A stretch of DNA of 7,096 bases from Rhodospirillales bacterium (GTDB lineage: Bacteria > Pseudomonadota > Alphaproteobacteria > QKFK01 > SZUA-500), in NCBI GenBank assembly GCA_003252195.1, contig QKFK01000246.1, forward strand, positions 1 through 7,096. Reading direction: 5' to 3'. Positions 1-6,726 of the stretch are shown in pieces. The position numbers were made by a program, and so were the translations under genes. The number at the start of each line of letters is the position of its first letter. Within the stretch, counting starts at the first letter, position 1. A model generated the notes under the pieces. The model was not told the origin of the DNA, ran no database searches, and saw only the letters and a program-made list of their open reading frames with translations.

Positions 1-123
1 AGGCGTAGACTTTTCAGCAGGAATAATAACATCACCCTCATTTTCACGAGATTCATCATCTACCAAAATAAACATTTTACCGTTTTTGGCATCTTCAATT
101 ATTTCTTCTATAGAGGCTAACAT
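1..123 (-). CDS. ribB: 3,4-dihydroxy-2-butanone 4-phosphate synthase, N-terminal part (runs off the left edge)
   Basis: Only the first 41 codons are present; the gene continues beyond base 1. The enzyme converts ribulose 5-phosphate to 3,4-dihydroxy-2-butanone 4-phosphate plus formate, supplying the four-carbon unit for lumazine in riboflavin synthesis. The visible part carries the family hallmark ILVDDESRENEGDVIIPAEK (residues 19-38), whose acidic residues bind the catalytic Mg2+. The start is the ATG at 123-121, twelve bases after the TAG stop of the preceding gene, with only a weak GGA ribosome-binding core in between; tight spacing suggests translation in the same mRNA. Whether this is a single-domain RibB or a RibBA fusion with a GTP cyclohydrolase II domain cannot be told, because the C-terminal part lies outside the window. 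Confidence 0.93.
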   Translation of the reverse strand, partial: MLASIEEIIEDAKNGKMFILVDDESRENEGDVIIPAEKSTP

Positions 124-135
124 TTTACAATTCCA

Positions 136-1569
136 CTATCTTTGCTGAGATAGCTTACCCATCACAGCGGTTTTGAGCTTTTCATTTTCTTTTGGTAGGA
201 TTTTATAACTTCCAGTATTTAAGTCAATGCGGATTTTATCACCATTGTTGATATCTGCAAAAGCGGATTTATCATTAGTCATAAAGAATGGCTGATTACT
301 TTCTCTTAACTGGTTACCATAATGTCCATATAGAATGTTTGAGATAATACCACTATTATCTATTCTTAGCTTTGGCGTATATTCGCTTTTAATCTCTTGC
401 ATAGTGGTAACATTACTTAGAAAGCTATCAAGTTTATATTCTTGAAAATCTCTATCACTATCAAAATCACTTCTAGACTTAGAGAGTTTAGATATTAAAA
501 TTTTACCGTCTAATTCTTCTGGCTTCATATTAAGAGTTATATCAGTTGTAAGAACTTGACCTTCTATAATGCCACTATCATTTTTGGGGTAGCCACTCAA
601 ATCACCATTAGCGTGACTTACAATCTTAAAATTATTAGGTGATATATATGCTCTTTGTTGTAATATGCTAATTAAGTCATTGCCGTCTTTGTCTTTAGAA
701 ACAGCAAACTCAACATCAACTGGGCGACCTAATTTCTCTTCCATCTTATTTGCGATTACAGTCATATTAAACAAAGCAGATAGATTAGGAATATCATTGT
801 CTGATTTATTTAATTGATGACGCATTGCTTCATTCTTATTATCGGTTCTATGGCAGAAAAACTCTTCACTATCGCTTCTACGCAAAACATCCGCGGTTAG
901 CCTATGAATTGTGGTATCACCAGTTTCCATATTCACAGCACCAGTCACAAATTTAGAGCATTTGAGCACCTTACCATTGTCCTGAGCCATCACTAGTTTA
1001 TCTGCTGTTTTGTTATTAACGCAATTCATCACAACATAAGCATCACCAGCAAAATCTTCAGAATATGTAACACCAGCAACCTCTGGAGATGGTATCATTT
1101 TTTGGATTAGAACCGCCATTTTAAGGTCTTTTTTATCGTGATTAGCTAGCACCTCAGGGTTATATAGAGAACCATAAACTTGCTCTAACGCTTTTATCAT
1201 ATCTGCCTTGCTCTGTACATTTAGCACAGAATCAAATGCACCAGAGTTGGTTTTACCACCCACATCTTCAACGCTGGCACTTGAACGTACGGCAACATTA
1301 CCACCACATGCTACCAAGCTACGCATAGCATCATTAACGATCTCTTCTGGTATTTGAGGTTTATTGTCTGCATCAAAGCTAATCTTATTAAAAGCATCTG
1401 TAGAAAGAACAAAGGTCTTAGGCATTTCCACCTTAACCCCAAGCTCCTGATTAAGCTCTTCTATTATATCTGCAACCTCGAGCAATCCATTAAATTTACC
1501 CCCAACTTTGTTAGATAGGAGCGGATTATTTTTAACATCTTGCATAGATAAAGCATTATTGTCAGACAT
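136..1569 (-). CDS. PEP synthase/PPDK-like protein: ATP-grasp domain plus divergent phosphohistidine domain, no PEP/pyruvate barrel
   Basis: A 477-residue protein related to the front part of phosphoenolpyruvate synthase and pyruvate phosphate dikinase. The N-terminal nucleotide-binding domain (about 18-310; PPDK_N type) shows GGK at 23-25, VAVRSSASVED at 92-102, SGAFDSVLNV at 109-118, VLIQKM at 153-158, and the terminal GRPVDVEFAV (281-290) and ISILQQRAY (300-308). A region at about 332-457 resembles the swivelling phosphohistidine domain, with GIIEGQVL, KILIS, and a His416...RE...P pattern followed by NNGDKIRIDLNTG (441-453). The TIM barrel that binds PEP or pyruvate is absent, so this is not a complete PEP synthase (usually about 790 residues); the same logic occurs in rifampin phosphotransferases, but their drug-binding domain is missing too. 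The usual WGLGE-like segment is not recognisable. Start: ATG at 1569 with TGAGGT (1581-1576) six bases upstream. There is no signal peptide. It sits between ribE and ribB, and its substrate is unknown. Confidence 0.85.
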   Translation of the reverse strand: MSDNNALSMQDVKNNPLLSNKVGGKFNGLLEVADIIEELNQELGVKVEMPKTFVLSTDAFNKISFDADNKPQIPEEIVNDAMRSLVACGGNVAVRSSASVEDVGGKTNSGAFDSVLNVQSKADMIKALEQVYGSLYNPEVLANHDKKDLKMAVLIQKMIPSPEVAGVTYSEDFAGDAYVVMNCVNNKTADKLVMAQDNGKVLKCSKFVTGAVNMETGDTTIHRLTADVLRRSDSEEFFCHRTDNKNEAMRHQLNKSDNDIPNLSALFNMTVIANKMEEKLGRPVDVEFAVSKDKDGNDLISILQQRAYISPNNFKIVSHANGDLSGYPKNDSGIIEGQVLTTDITLNMKPEELDGKILISKLSKSRSDFDSDRDFQEYKLDSFLSNVTTMQEIKSEYTPKLRIDNSGIISNILYGHYGNQLRESNQPFFMTNDKSAFADINNGDKIRIDLNTGSYKILPKENEKLKTAVMGKLSQQR

Positions 1570-1587
1570 ATTATTACCTCATTTGGT

Positions 1588-1615
1588 TTTATAGAATCAT
1601 TCTATTATTTACCAA
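1588..1615 (-). promoter_or_regulatory. possible promoter with a 7-bp dyad ahead of the PEP-synthase-like gene
   Basis: The 86-base gap after ribE is the widest break between rpiB and ribB. On the minus strand it holds TTGGTA (1615-1610), a 16-base spacer, and TATAAA (1593-1588), a fair sigma70-like pair. Overlapping this is a perfect dyad, ATAGAAT-C-ATTCTAT on the plus strand (1591-1605), which could be an operator. Transcription would begin only some 15-20 bases before the start codon, just ahead of the TGAGGT ribosome-binding site. In AT-rich DNA such matches arise by chance, so this is tentative. Confidence 0.28.
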
Positions 1616-1655
1616 TGACATACTCAACAATTTTTACAAAATCAAACAAAATAGA

Positions 1656-2245
1656 CTATTTGTCCAACAATCTTGATACATACCTAGCTAGCATATCAAT
1701 TTCAAAATTTGCTTTAGAGCCAACCTTATAAGTACCAAAAGTCGTTACTTTTTGTGTGTGAGGGATAATATTCACACCAAACACATCATCTTCAACTTCA
1801 TTTACTGTTAATGACACACCATCAATAGCAACAGAGCCTTTAGATGCTATAAATTTTTTAAATTCTTGCGGTACTTTGAATTTATAACGAAGAGACTCAC
1901 CTTCTGGAGTAATTGATGTAACTTCAGCCACACCATCAACATGAGACCGCCCAGTTCATCACCAATACACATAGCACGTTCAAAGTTCACCTTAGAGCCA
2001 ATCTCCCATGAGCCTAATATTGTTTTTGACAAGGTCTCTCCAGATGCCTGCATAGTAAACCAGTTTTTCCCCTTAGCTTCATCAAAGCCTCTATCAATCA
2101 CAGTTAAGCAAACACCAGAGCAAGCAATAGAAGAACCGATTTCAATTTCCTTAGCAGAATATTCTGTATAAAATGAGAATTTAGTATCTCCGCTTTTCTC
2201 AATTGATTTTACTTCGCCTAAATCTGTGACAATACCAGTAAACAT
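1656..2245 (-). pseudogene. ribE: riboflavin synthase (alpha chain), frameshifted by a 13-base loss
   Basis: Riboflavin synthase dismutates two 6,7-dimethyl-8-ribityllumazine molecules into riboflavin and a pyrimidine that is recycled. It is built of two similar lumazine-binding barrels. The first is intact from MFTGIVTDLGEV through residue 100 (GDELGG), then the frame runs into unrelated residues and stops at 1849-1847. The second barrel resumes in another frame as HVDGVAEVTSI (from 1943), continues with KGSVAIDGVSLTVNEVE and ARYVSRLLDK, and ends at the TAG at 1658-1656. The family has five residues (H-x-x-x-G) between GG and the next His; here only two bases (1945-1944) remain, a net loss of 13. 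Repaired length would be about 200 residues, normal for the family. The start ATG (2245) lies two bases after the ribD stop and has a strong AGGAGA site (2256-2251). The second barrel has no start codon with a good ribosome-binding site; a GTG at 1931 is the nearest. A real mutation or an assembly error are both possible. Confidence 0.9.
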
Positions 2246-2247
2246 GC

Positions 2248-3366
2248 TTATCTCCTAACTTCATATATATCCAATAAATCTACGCCTAATTTTATGCTTT
2301 CAACATAGTTATAATTTTGCTTATTGGCAAGAGCCGTTAAACCAATATTTTTAATTGCTGACAATCCATCATTGCCAATACAAAATGGAGCTCTAAACCA
2401 ATAAACATAATCTGCTAAATTTTGCTCTATAAATGCAGATACCAATCTTGCCCCACCTTCAACAAGCAACCTAGTAACACCAATTTCAGCGATTTTATGT
2501 AAAACGTTACGCATATCCAACGAACCATCATCTAGACTATCCGCCTTTATTAACTCAACACCATTTTGCGCAAGTTTATCGGTACGTTCGTCTTGATTCC
2601 CATTATAAAGCAGATAAGTCTTTATATCATGTGATGACTTAACTATATTATAGATATCATTGATTTTATTGTTTTTTCCATCAGTAATAATTCTTATTGG
2701 TGAGTATTTATTAAGCCCCTCGATGCGACAATCCAGCATCGGATTATCTGATACTACACTTGCAGCCCCAATCATAATTGCATCATGCTCAGCACGCAAT
2801 TTATGACCATATCTACGAGCATATTCCCCTGTTATCCATTTACTCTCGCCATTAGAAAGAGCTATTTTCCCATCCATAGACGATGCTATCTTAACCGTAA
2901 CTAATGGCAAATTAGCTTCTACTCTTTTGAAAAACCCCTGATTTCCCTTACGTGCTTCATCTGCGCACAAGCCCACATCAACACTTATCCCTGCATCTTG
3001 AAGCATTTTAACGCCTCTACCAGATACTCTTTCATCTGAATCAAGGCAAGCTATATAGACCTTAGCCACCTTAGCTTTAATCAAAGCCTCGGCACATGGC
3101 GGTGTTTTACCATGATGCGAGCATGGCTCTAAGCTAACATAAACCTCAGAACCTTCAGCCATTACGCCAGCTATTTTAAGAGCTTCTGTCTCTGCATGAG
3201 GACGACCACCATCAGCGGTGCGAGATTTGGCTATTATATGACCTTCTTTAACAATTACGCATCCAACCGATGGATTAGGACAAACCTTACCCAAACCTTG
3301 CCGTCCCATAGCAATAGCAAGCTTCATAAAGTTTGTTTCTGTAATCGTATAGCTACTCTTCACCAT
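2248..3366 (-). CDS. ribD: bifunctional diaminohydroxyphosphoribosylaminopyrimidine deaminase / 5-amino-6-(5-phosphoribosylamino)uracil reductase
   Basis: RibD carries out the second and third steps of the GTP branch of riboflavin synthesis: deamination of the pyrimidine ring, then NADPH-dependent reduction of the ribosyl chain. With the start chosen here the protein has 372 residues, close to E. coli RibD (367). The zinc-dependent deaminase domain (about 1-145) shows CPNPSVGCVIV, the HAE motif (His57, Glu59) and PCSHHGKTPPC with Cys82 and Cys91 as the other zinc ligands. The reductase domain (about 155-372) shows VTVKIASSMDGKIAL, KWITG, IGAASVVSDNP and the cofactor-site LLVEGGARL (about 300-308). 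The frame is open 24 codons further upstream, but that extension lies inside nrdR and is not family-like; ATG 3366 places MVKSSYTITETNFMKLAIAM ahead of the deaminase as in relatives. It overlaps the nrdR end by 14 bases, suggesting translational coupling, with only a weak GGCGG site. Confidence 0.95.
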   Translation of the reverse strand: MVKSSYTITETNFMKLAIAMGRQGLGKVCPNPSVGCVIVKEGHIIAKSRTADGGRPHAETEALKIAGVMAEGSEVYVSLEPCSHHGKTPPCAEALIKAKVAKVYIACLDSDERVSGRGVKMLQDAGISVDVGLCADEARKGNQGFFKRVEANLPLVTVKIASSMDGKIALSNGESKWITGEYARRYGHKLRAEHDAIMIGAASVVSDNPMLDCRIEGLNKYSPIRIITDGKNNKINDIYNIVKSSHDIKTYLLYNGNQDERTDKLAQNGVELIKADSLDDGSLDMRNVLHKIAEIGVTRLLVEGGARLVSAFIEQNLADYVYWFRAPFCIGNDGLSAIKNIGLTALANKQNYNYVESIKLGVDLLDIYEVRR

Positions 3367-3808
3367 GCAAGCCGCCGATAAACTCACCAAAGTCTTTGGC
3401 TTCGGCAAAGTCTCTATAAACAGAGGCATAGCGAACATAACCTACTTGATCTAGCTCTTTTAGATACTCCATTACCAACTCACCAATCTCAGTTGATGGA
3501 ATTTCACTTTCACCAGAACTTTCAAGTTTTCGCTGAATAGCATTTACAACTTTTTCTATTTGTTCTGAGGAGATAGGACGTTTTCTTAAAGCAATACCTA
3601 AAGAGCGGTAAAGTTTATCTCTGTCAAAATCACGTCTTTCTCCAGTCTTTTTAATCACTACTAAGTCACGTAATTGAACTCTTTCAAAGGTAGTAAAGCG
3701 AGATGCACAAGAAGGACAAAAACGTCTTCTTCTTATAGCAGACTTATCATCTGTAGGGCGTGAATCTTTAACTTGTGTATCAATTTCACCGCAAAAAGGA
3801 CAGCGCAT
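3353..3808 (-). CDS. nrdR: transcriptional repressor NrdR
   Basis: NrdR is a nucleotide-sensing repressor of ribonucleotide reductase genes; its ATP-cone binds ATP/dATP and its zinc ribbon binds NrdR boxes. The 151-residue product has the normal length. The N-terminal zinc ribbon has CPFC (Cys3, Cys6) and CPSC (Cys31, Cys34), with the basic IRRRRFC stretch before the second pair and RFTTFERVQLRDL after it. The ATP-cone (about 49-139) shows VIKKTGERRDFDRDKL, ALRKRPI, LESSGESEIPS and YVRYASVYRDF. The residue after the second zinc pair is Ala35, where glycine is usual; this is probably harmless. The start ATG follows a strong AAGGAG site (3821-3816), 21 bases after the glyA stop. It lies between glyA and ribD as in many alphaproteobacteria. 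No clear NrdR box was seen in the window, so its targets are elsewhere. Confidence 0.97.
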   Translation of the reverse strand: MRCPFCGEIDTQVKDSRPTDDKSAIRRRRFCPSCASRFTTFERVQLRDLVVIKKTGERRDFDRDKLYRSLGIALRKRPISSEQIEKVVNAIQRKLESSGESEIPSTEIGELVMEYLKELDQVGYVRYASVYRDFAEAKDFGEFIGGLHGEE

Positions 3809-3829
3809 ATTATATCTCCTTACAAAGAA

Positions 3830-5110
3830 TTAAAGATCACCATAAATTGGGAATTTACGGCATAGTTCAACAACCTTAGCCTTAACTTCGTTTTCAACCT
3901 TAGAATTATCTTCTGGGTTTTCTTTAAGGCCATCAACTACATCACAAATCAAGTTACCGATTAGCTTAAATTCTTCAACACCAAACCCTCTTGATGTACC
4001 AGCAGGAGTGCCAAGACGCACACCAGATGTTACCATTGGTTTTTCTGGATCAAAAGGAATACCATTTTTATTACATGTGATATTTGCTCTTTCTAAAGAC
4101 TTTTCGGTGATATTACCTTTTAAGCCTTTTGGGCGTAAATCAACCAACATCAAGTGAGTATCTGTACCGTTTGAAACTATATCAAGCCCTCTTGACTTTA
4201 ATACCTCAGCAAGTGCTTTGGCATTATCTACCACTGCCTTAGCATATACCTTAAACTCTGGCTTTAACGCCTCACCAAAGCAAACCGCCTTACCTGCTAT
4301 AACATGCATTAATGGACCACCTTGCAGACCAGGGAACACAGCTGAGTTAATCTTTTTAGCAAGCTCAGGGTTATTAGTTAAAATCATACCACCACGAGGA
4401 CCTCTTAAAGTTTTATGAGTTGTAGTAGTTACTATATCGGCAATTGGCAGTGGTGATGGGTGTATACCACCTGCAACTAAACCTGCAAAGTGAGCCATAT
4501 CTACCATTAAATACGCACCTACTTTATCAGCAATCTCTCTAAAGCGTTTAAAATCAATAATCCTTGGATAAGCAGAACCACCAGCAATGATTAATTTTGG
4601 CTTATTCTCTAAAGCCAATTTTTCAACTTGATCATAATCAATCAAACCATCTTCCTTGCGTACACCGTATTGCACAGCGTTAAACCACTTACCAGACATC
4701 GCAGGCTTTGCACCATGAGTTAAGTGGCCACCAGCATCAAGAGACATTCCCATAATCGTATCATGAGGCTCTACAAGGGCTAACATAACTGCACCGTTTG
4801 CTTGAGCTCCTGAGTGAGGCTGAACATTTACAAATTCACAACCAAAGATTTTTTTAGCGCGCTCTATTGCTAAATCTTCTGCAATATCAACACATTCGCA
4901 ACCACCATAATAGCGTTTTCCTGGATACCCTTCTGCATATTTATTAGTTAAAACAGAGCCCTGTGCCTGCAAAACAGCCTTAGAAACAATGTTCTCAGAG
5001 GCAATAAGCTCAATATTATATTGTTGACGCTCTAATTCTTTTTGAATTCCAGCAAACAAATCTGCATCAACTTCGCTCAAATCTTTAGTATAAAAATCTT
5101 TAACTGACAT
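3830..5110 (-). CDS. glyA: serine hydroxymethyltransferase
   Basis: A PLP enzyme of the cytoplasm that interconverts serine plus tetrahydrofolate and glycine plus 5,10-methylene-tetrahydrofolate, the main source of one-carbon units. The 426-residue product covers the whole family (E. coli GlyA is 417). Visible motifs are IELIASENIVS near the N-terminus, KYAEGYPGKRYYGG, the PLP-ring contacts VDMAHFAGL (Asp204, His207), the Schiff-base lysine in TTTTHKTLRGPRGG (Lys233), GLQGGP, and VTSGVRLGTPAGTSRG. Two in-frame ATGs exist, at 5122 and 5110. The second was chosen because GAGGGG (5120-5115) stands just before it and because the family begins near MSVKDFYTKDL. The first overlaps the rpiB stop as TAATG and has only a weak site. 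Spacing to rpiB is eleven bases, to nrdR 21. Confidence 0.97.
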   Translation of the reverse strand: MSVKDFYTKDLSEVDADLFAGIQKELERQQYNIELIASENIVSKAVLQAQGSVLTNKYAEGYPGKRYYGGCECVDIAEDLAIERAKKIFGCEFVNVQPHSGAQANGAVMLALVEPHDTIMGMSLDAGGHLTHGAKPAMSGKWFNAVQYGVRKEDGLIDYDQVEKLALENKPKLIIAGGSAYPRIIDFKRFREIADKVGAYLMVDMAHFAGLVAGGIHPSPLPIADIVTTTTHKTLRGPRGGMILTNNPELAKKINSAVFPGLQGGPLMHVIAGKAVCFGEALKPEFKVYAKAVVDNAKALAEVLKSRGLDIVSNGTDTHLMLVDLRPKGLKGNITEKSLERANITCNKNGIPFDPEKPMVTSGVRLGTPAGTSRGFGVEEFKLIGNLICDVVDGLKENPEDNSKVENEVKAKVVELCRKFPIYGDL

Positions 5111-5114
5111 ATAA

Positions 5115-5120
5115 CCCCTC
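5115..5120 (-). promoter_or_regulatory. ribosome-binding site that decides the glyA start
   Basis: GAGGGG on the minus strand lies four bases before the ATG at 5110 and inside the reading frame of the alternative upstream ATG at 5122. It favours the downstream start, giving MSVKDFYTKDL as the N-terminus. Confidence 0.65.
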
Positions 5121-5121
5121 A

Positions 5122-5556
5122 TTAACTCATTTTACTAACACGTCTTTGATGGCGACCACCCTCAAACTCTGTGCTCAAAAAAACATCTAAACAATCTTTG
5201 GCAACTTCATCACCTGTTGTGCGCCCACCAAAAACAATCACATTAGCATTATTATGTTGGCGAGATAATCTAGCACCAAAAGCATCATGCACTAACGCAG
5301 CCCTGATATGTGAATAACGGTTAGCAGAAATAGAAATTCCAATTCCTGTACCACAAACCAACACACCAATATTTGCCTTACTATCTTCAATAGCATCAGC
5401 CATTTTTTTAGCATAATCTGGATAATCAACCGAATCTTTTGAGTTAGTTCCCAAATCAAGAATATTAAAACCCTTTGATTTGGCGTGTTCTAACAAAATA
5501 TTCTTTAACTCAAAGCCGCCATGATCAGCAGCGAATGCTATTATTTCTTCTTTCAT
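5122..5556 (-). CDS. rpiB: ribose 5-phosphate isomerase B
   Basis: Interconverts ribose 5-phosphate and ribulose 5-phosphate; ribulose 5-phosphate is also the substrate of RibB, encoded downstream. The 144-residue product is of normal length for the RpiB/LacAB family. Visible motifs are FAADHGGFELK (Asp11, His12), DYPDYA (44-49), the active-site cysteine in GVLVCGTGIGISI (Cys68), NRYSHIRAALVHD, the SRQHNNANV segment with His101 (relatives more often have REHND or RLHND here) and the C-terminal FEGGRHQRRVSKM. The ATG at 5556 is preceded by GGAAG about eight bases upstream, a moderate ribosome-binding site. It appears to be the first gene of the rpiB-glyA-nrdR-rib run, since 108 bases with a dyad separate it from the next gene upstream. 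Confidence 0.95.
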   Translation of the reverse strand: MKEEIIAFAADHGGFELKNILLEHAKSKGFNILDLGTNSKDSVDYPDYAKKMADAIEDSKANIGVLVCGTGIGISISANRYSHIRAALVHDAFGARLSRQHNNANVIVFGGRTTGDEVAKDCLDVFLSTEFEGGRHQRRVSKMS

Positions 5557-5619
5557 ATCAACAACTTCCAGCTAAATTGAAATTAAAGTGCGCAAAAAAT
5601 ATAAAAAGCGAATAATTAA

Positions 5620-5638
5620 TAGCATATTTTGTATGCTA
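5620..5638 (-). promoter_or_regulatory. 7-bp inverted repeat ahead of rpiB (operator or weak hairpin)
   Basis: On the minus strand TAGCATA (5638-5632) and TATGCTA (5626-5620) form a perfect 7-bp dyad around a CAAAA loop, in the 108-base gap between the SH3-protein gene and rpiB. It is AT-rich and lacks a following T-run, so it is a poor intrinsic terminator. A TTGCAT (5644-5639) and TATTAA pair flanks it loosely, so it could instead be an operator within an rpiB promoter. Neither reading is firm. Confidence 0.35.
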
Positions 5639-5664
5639 AATGCAATCTAGCTACTATATTTTTT

Positions 5665-6624
5665 TTATTTAGTGAAACAACTCATCGGACATGAATAAGC
5701 ATAGGTTAAATCACCCTCATCATTAGCAAGATGCTCGCACCTATAATGATACTTAAGCTTATAGCATTTTAAATCACTCAGCTTATTCCATAAGCGCTTA
5801 AGAACCTCCTCTTTTTCTACTCCTACAAACATCTCATCATAAAAGCAGTTACATTTATCACTCTTCATATTGGGGAATGCATCACTTGATAAAAGCGTCA
5901 TGGAAGGTTCTTGATTGTTATTACACGCACGATAAGCTTGTAGTCTATATGATTTAAGAACAGCTTCATTCACGTATTTATAATCATCGTAGCCTGCAGT
6001 ATATTCACCAACATAATCTTTTTCTGCTTCGGTCAAATTATCTGGGCATTTTTTAGCTGAGATTAAACCTTTGGTAGCGTCTATCTCTTCTTTTATTTTC
6101 ACCCAATTTTTAAGCTTATCATCACTATAATCGGGCAAAACAAGCAATTTATCACCATCAATATATTTCAACTGATTATTTTCTACCCAGCCATAATTAT
6201 TTCTTTTATCAGAAATCAGCCTCCAACCTTTATAATCCTTTATAACCCTAACAGGTGTATCTTTATATTTATACAGCGTTAATAGCTTTCCATTTGGCTT
6301 TATATAGATTGGAGCTTCATAATTCAAAAAAGCAATTTTTGCGTCTTCTTCACTTTCTTTTGTCGCTCCTTTTATATTCCAATATCCATTTTCAATCTTA
6401 TCAGAAGGTTCGTGCTCTAATAAAAAATCATTAGCAAGCTCCCCATTAGGTAAAACAACTTGCATTGGTTCAAAAAGCTTAAATTCCTCAAACATATATG
6501 AATTTGCTATATACTCACTCATAAAAGCAGGACGTTTAATGTAATTAGCAGATTCGGCATTAACGGCGCCAGCATATATAACAAGACTAATAAAGCCTAT
6601 TACAATAAAACATTGTCTTCTCAC
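5665..6624 (-). CDS. secreted cysteine-rich protein with a bacterial SH3 domain, function unknown
   Basis: A 319-residue protein not recognised beyond its domain. Residues 1-23 form a Sec signal peptide: RR, a hydrophobic stretch (FIVIGFISLVIYAGA) and AVNA|ES as likely cleavage site; Cys5 lies too early for a lipobox. Residues about 101-155 resemble the SH3_4 type of bacterial SH3 domain (LYKYKDTPVRVIKDYKGWRL, then YGWVENNQL), common in alphaproteobacterial periplasmic proteins thought to bind cell-wall material. The C-terminal part (about 160-319) holds eight cysteines (193, 234, 258, 260, 287, 296, 312, 316), an even number that would suit disulfides in the periplasm. No enzyme motif was seen. 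The start is GTG 6624 with GGAGG seven bases upstream; no in-frame ATG gives the signal peptide. It lies upstream of rpiB on the same strand but 108 bases away, and divergent from tRNA-Cys, so it is probably its own unit. Confidence 0.8.
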   Translation of the reverse strand: MRRQCFIVIGFISLVIYAGAVNAESANYIKRPAFMSEYIANSYMFEEFKLFEPMQVVLPNGELANDFLLEHEPSDKIENGYWNIKGATKESEEDAKIAFLNYEAPIYIKPNGKLLTLYKYKDTPVRVIKDYKGWRLISDKRNNYGWVENNQLKYIDGDKLLVLPDYSDDKLKNWVKIKEEIDATKGLISAKKCPDNLTEAEKDYVGEYTAGYDDYKYVNEAVLKSYRLQAYRACNNNQEPSMTLLSSDAFPNMKSDKCNCFYDEMFVGVEKEEVLKRLWNKLSDLKCYKLKYHYRCEHLANDEGDLTYAYSCPMSCFTK

Positions 6625-6630
6625 CCCAAA

Positions 6631-6635
6631 CCTCC
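6631..6635 (-). promoter_or_regulatory. ribosome-binding site supporting the GTG start of the SH3-domain gene
   Basis: GGAGG on the minus strand lies about six to seven bases before GTG 6624-6622. The strong match fixes this unusual start, which directly gives a complete signal peptide. Confidence 0.75.
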
Positions 6636-6697
6636 GTAAATACCGCTATTTTTAATGTATTTTGATAAAAGAATACGCCACAAATAAACATCTCATA

Positions 6698-6715
6698 TTT
6701 TTTTTATAAAAAAAA
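6698..6715. repeat. T8-AT-A8 palindrome in the divergent intergenic region
   Basis: Eight T, then AT, then eight A form an 18-base perfect palindrome. The A-rich half continues as GGAAAAAACTA up to the -35 box of the tRNA-Cys promoter, so it may act as an UP element binding the RNA polymerase alpha subunits. There is no GC stem, so it is not an intrinsic terminator. The rest of the gap back to base 6636 shows no other clear element. Confidence 0.5.
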
Positions 6716-6726
6716 GGAAAAAACTA

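Noticed and set aside
403..412. Reading SGIISN (406-411) of the PEP-synthase-like protein as the phosphohistidine loop with His replaced by Asn
   Set aside because: That register needs a gap of about five residues before the RE-P pattern, whereas aligning His416 needs none, so loss of the histidine is not the better reading.
1570..1655. FMN riboswitch near the rib genes
   Set aside because: The gap is too short and AT-rich and shows none of the conserved G-rich RFN segments; none was seen ahead of rpiB either.
1940..1950. Programmed ribosomal frameshift in ribE
   Set aside because: No slippery run is present, and a frame change alone would not restore the four to five missing conserved residues of the H-x-x-x-G motif.
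1941..2171. Plus-strand open frame of 76 codons opposite ribE
   Set aside because: It is the antisense shadow of the well-conserved first RibE barrel and matches nothing recognisable.
3196..3381. Plus-strand open frame of 61 codons opposite ribD
   Set aside because: It lies wholly antisense to the RibD deaminase motifs, with no family resemblance.
3367..3438. A 24-codon upstream extension of ribD
   Set aside because: It lies entirely inside nrdR, has no family-like residues, and the later ATG gives a normal RibD N-terminus.
4218..4418. Plus-strand open frame of 66 codons opposite glyA
   Set aside because: It is antisense to the conserved GlyA core and is explained by that coding strand.
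5111..5122. Upstream ATG of glyA overlapping the rpiB stop
   Set aside because: The strong GAGGGG site and family alignment favour the ATG four codons later, although coupling through TAATG cannot be fully excluded.
6698..6715. T8-AT-A8 tract as a bidirectional terminator
   Set aside because: It lacks any GC-containing stem and lies between divergent starts, where an UP element or chance A-tract is more likely.
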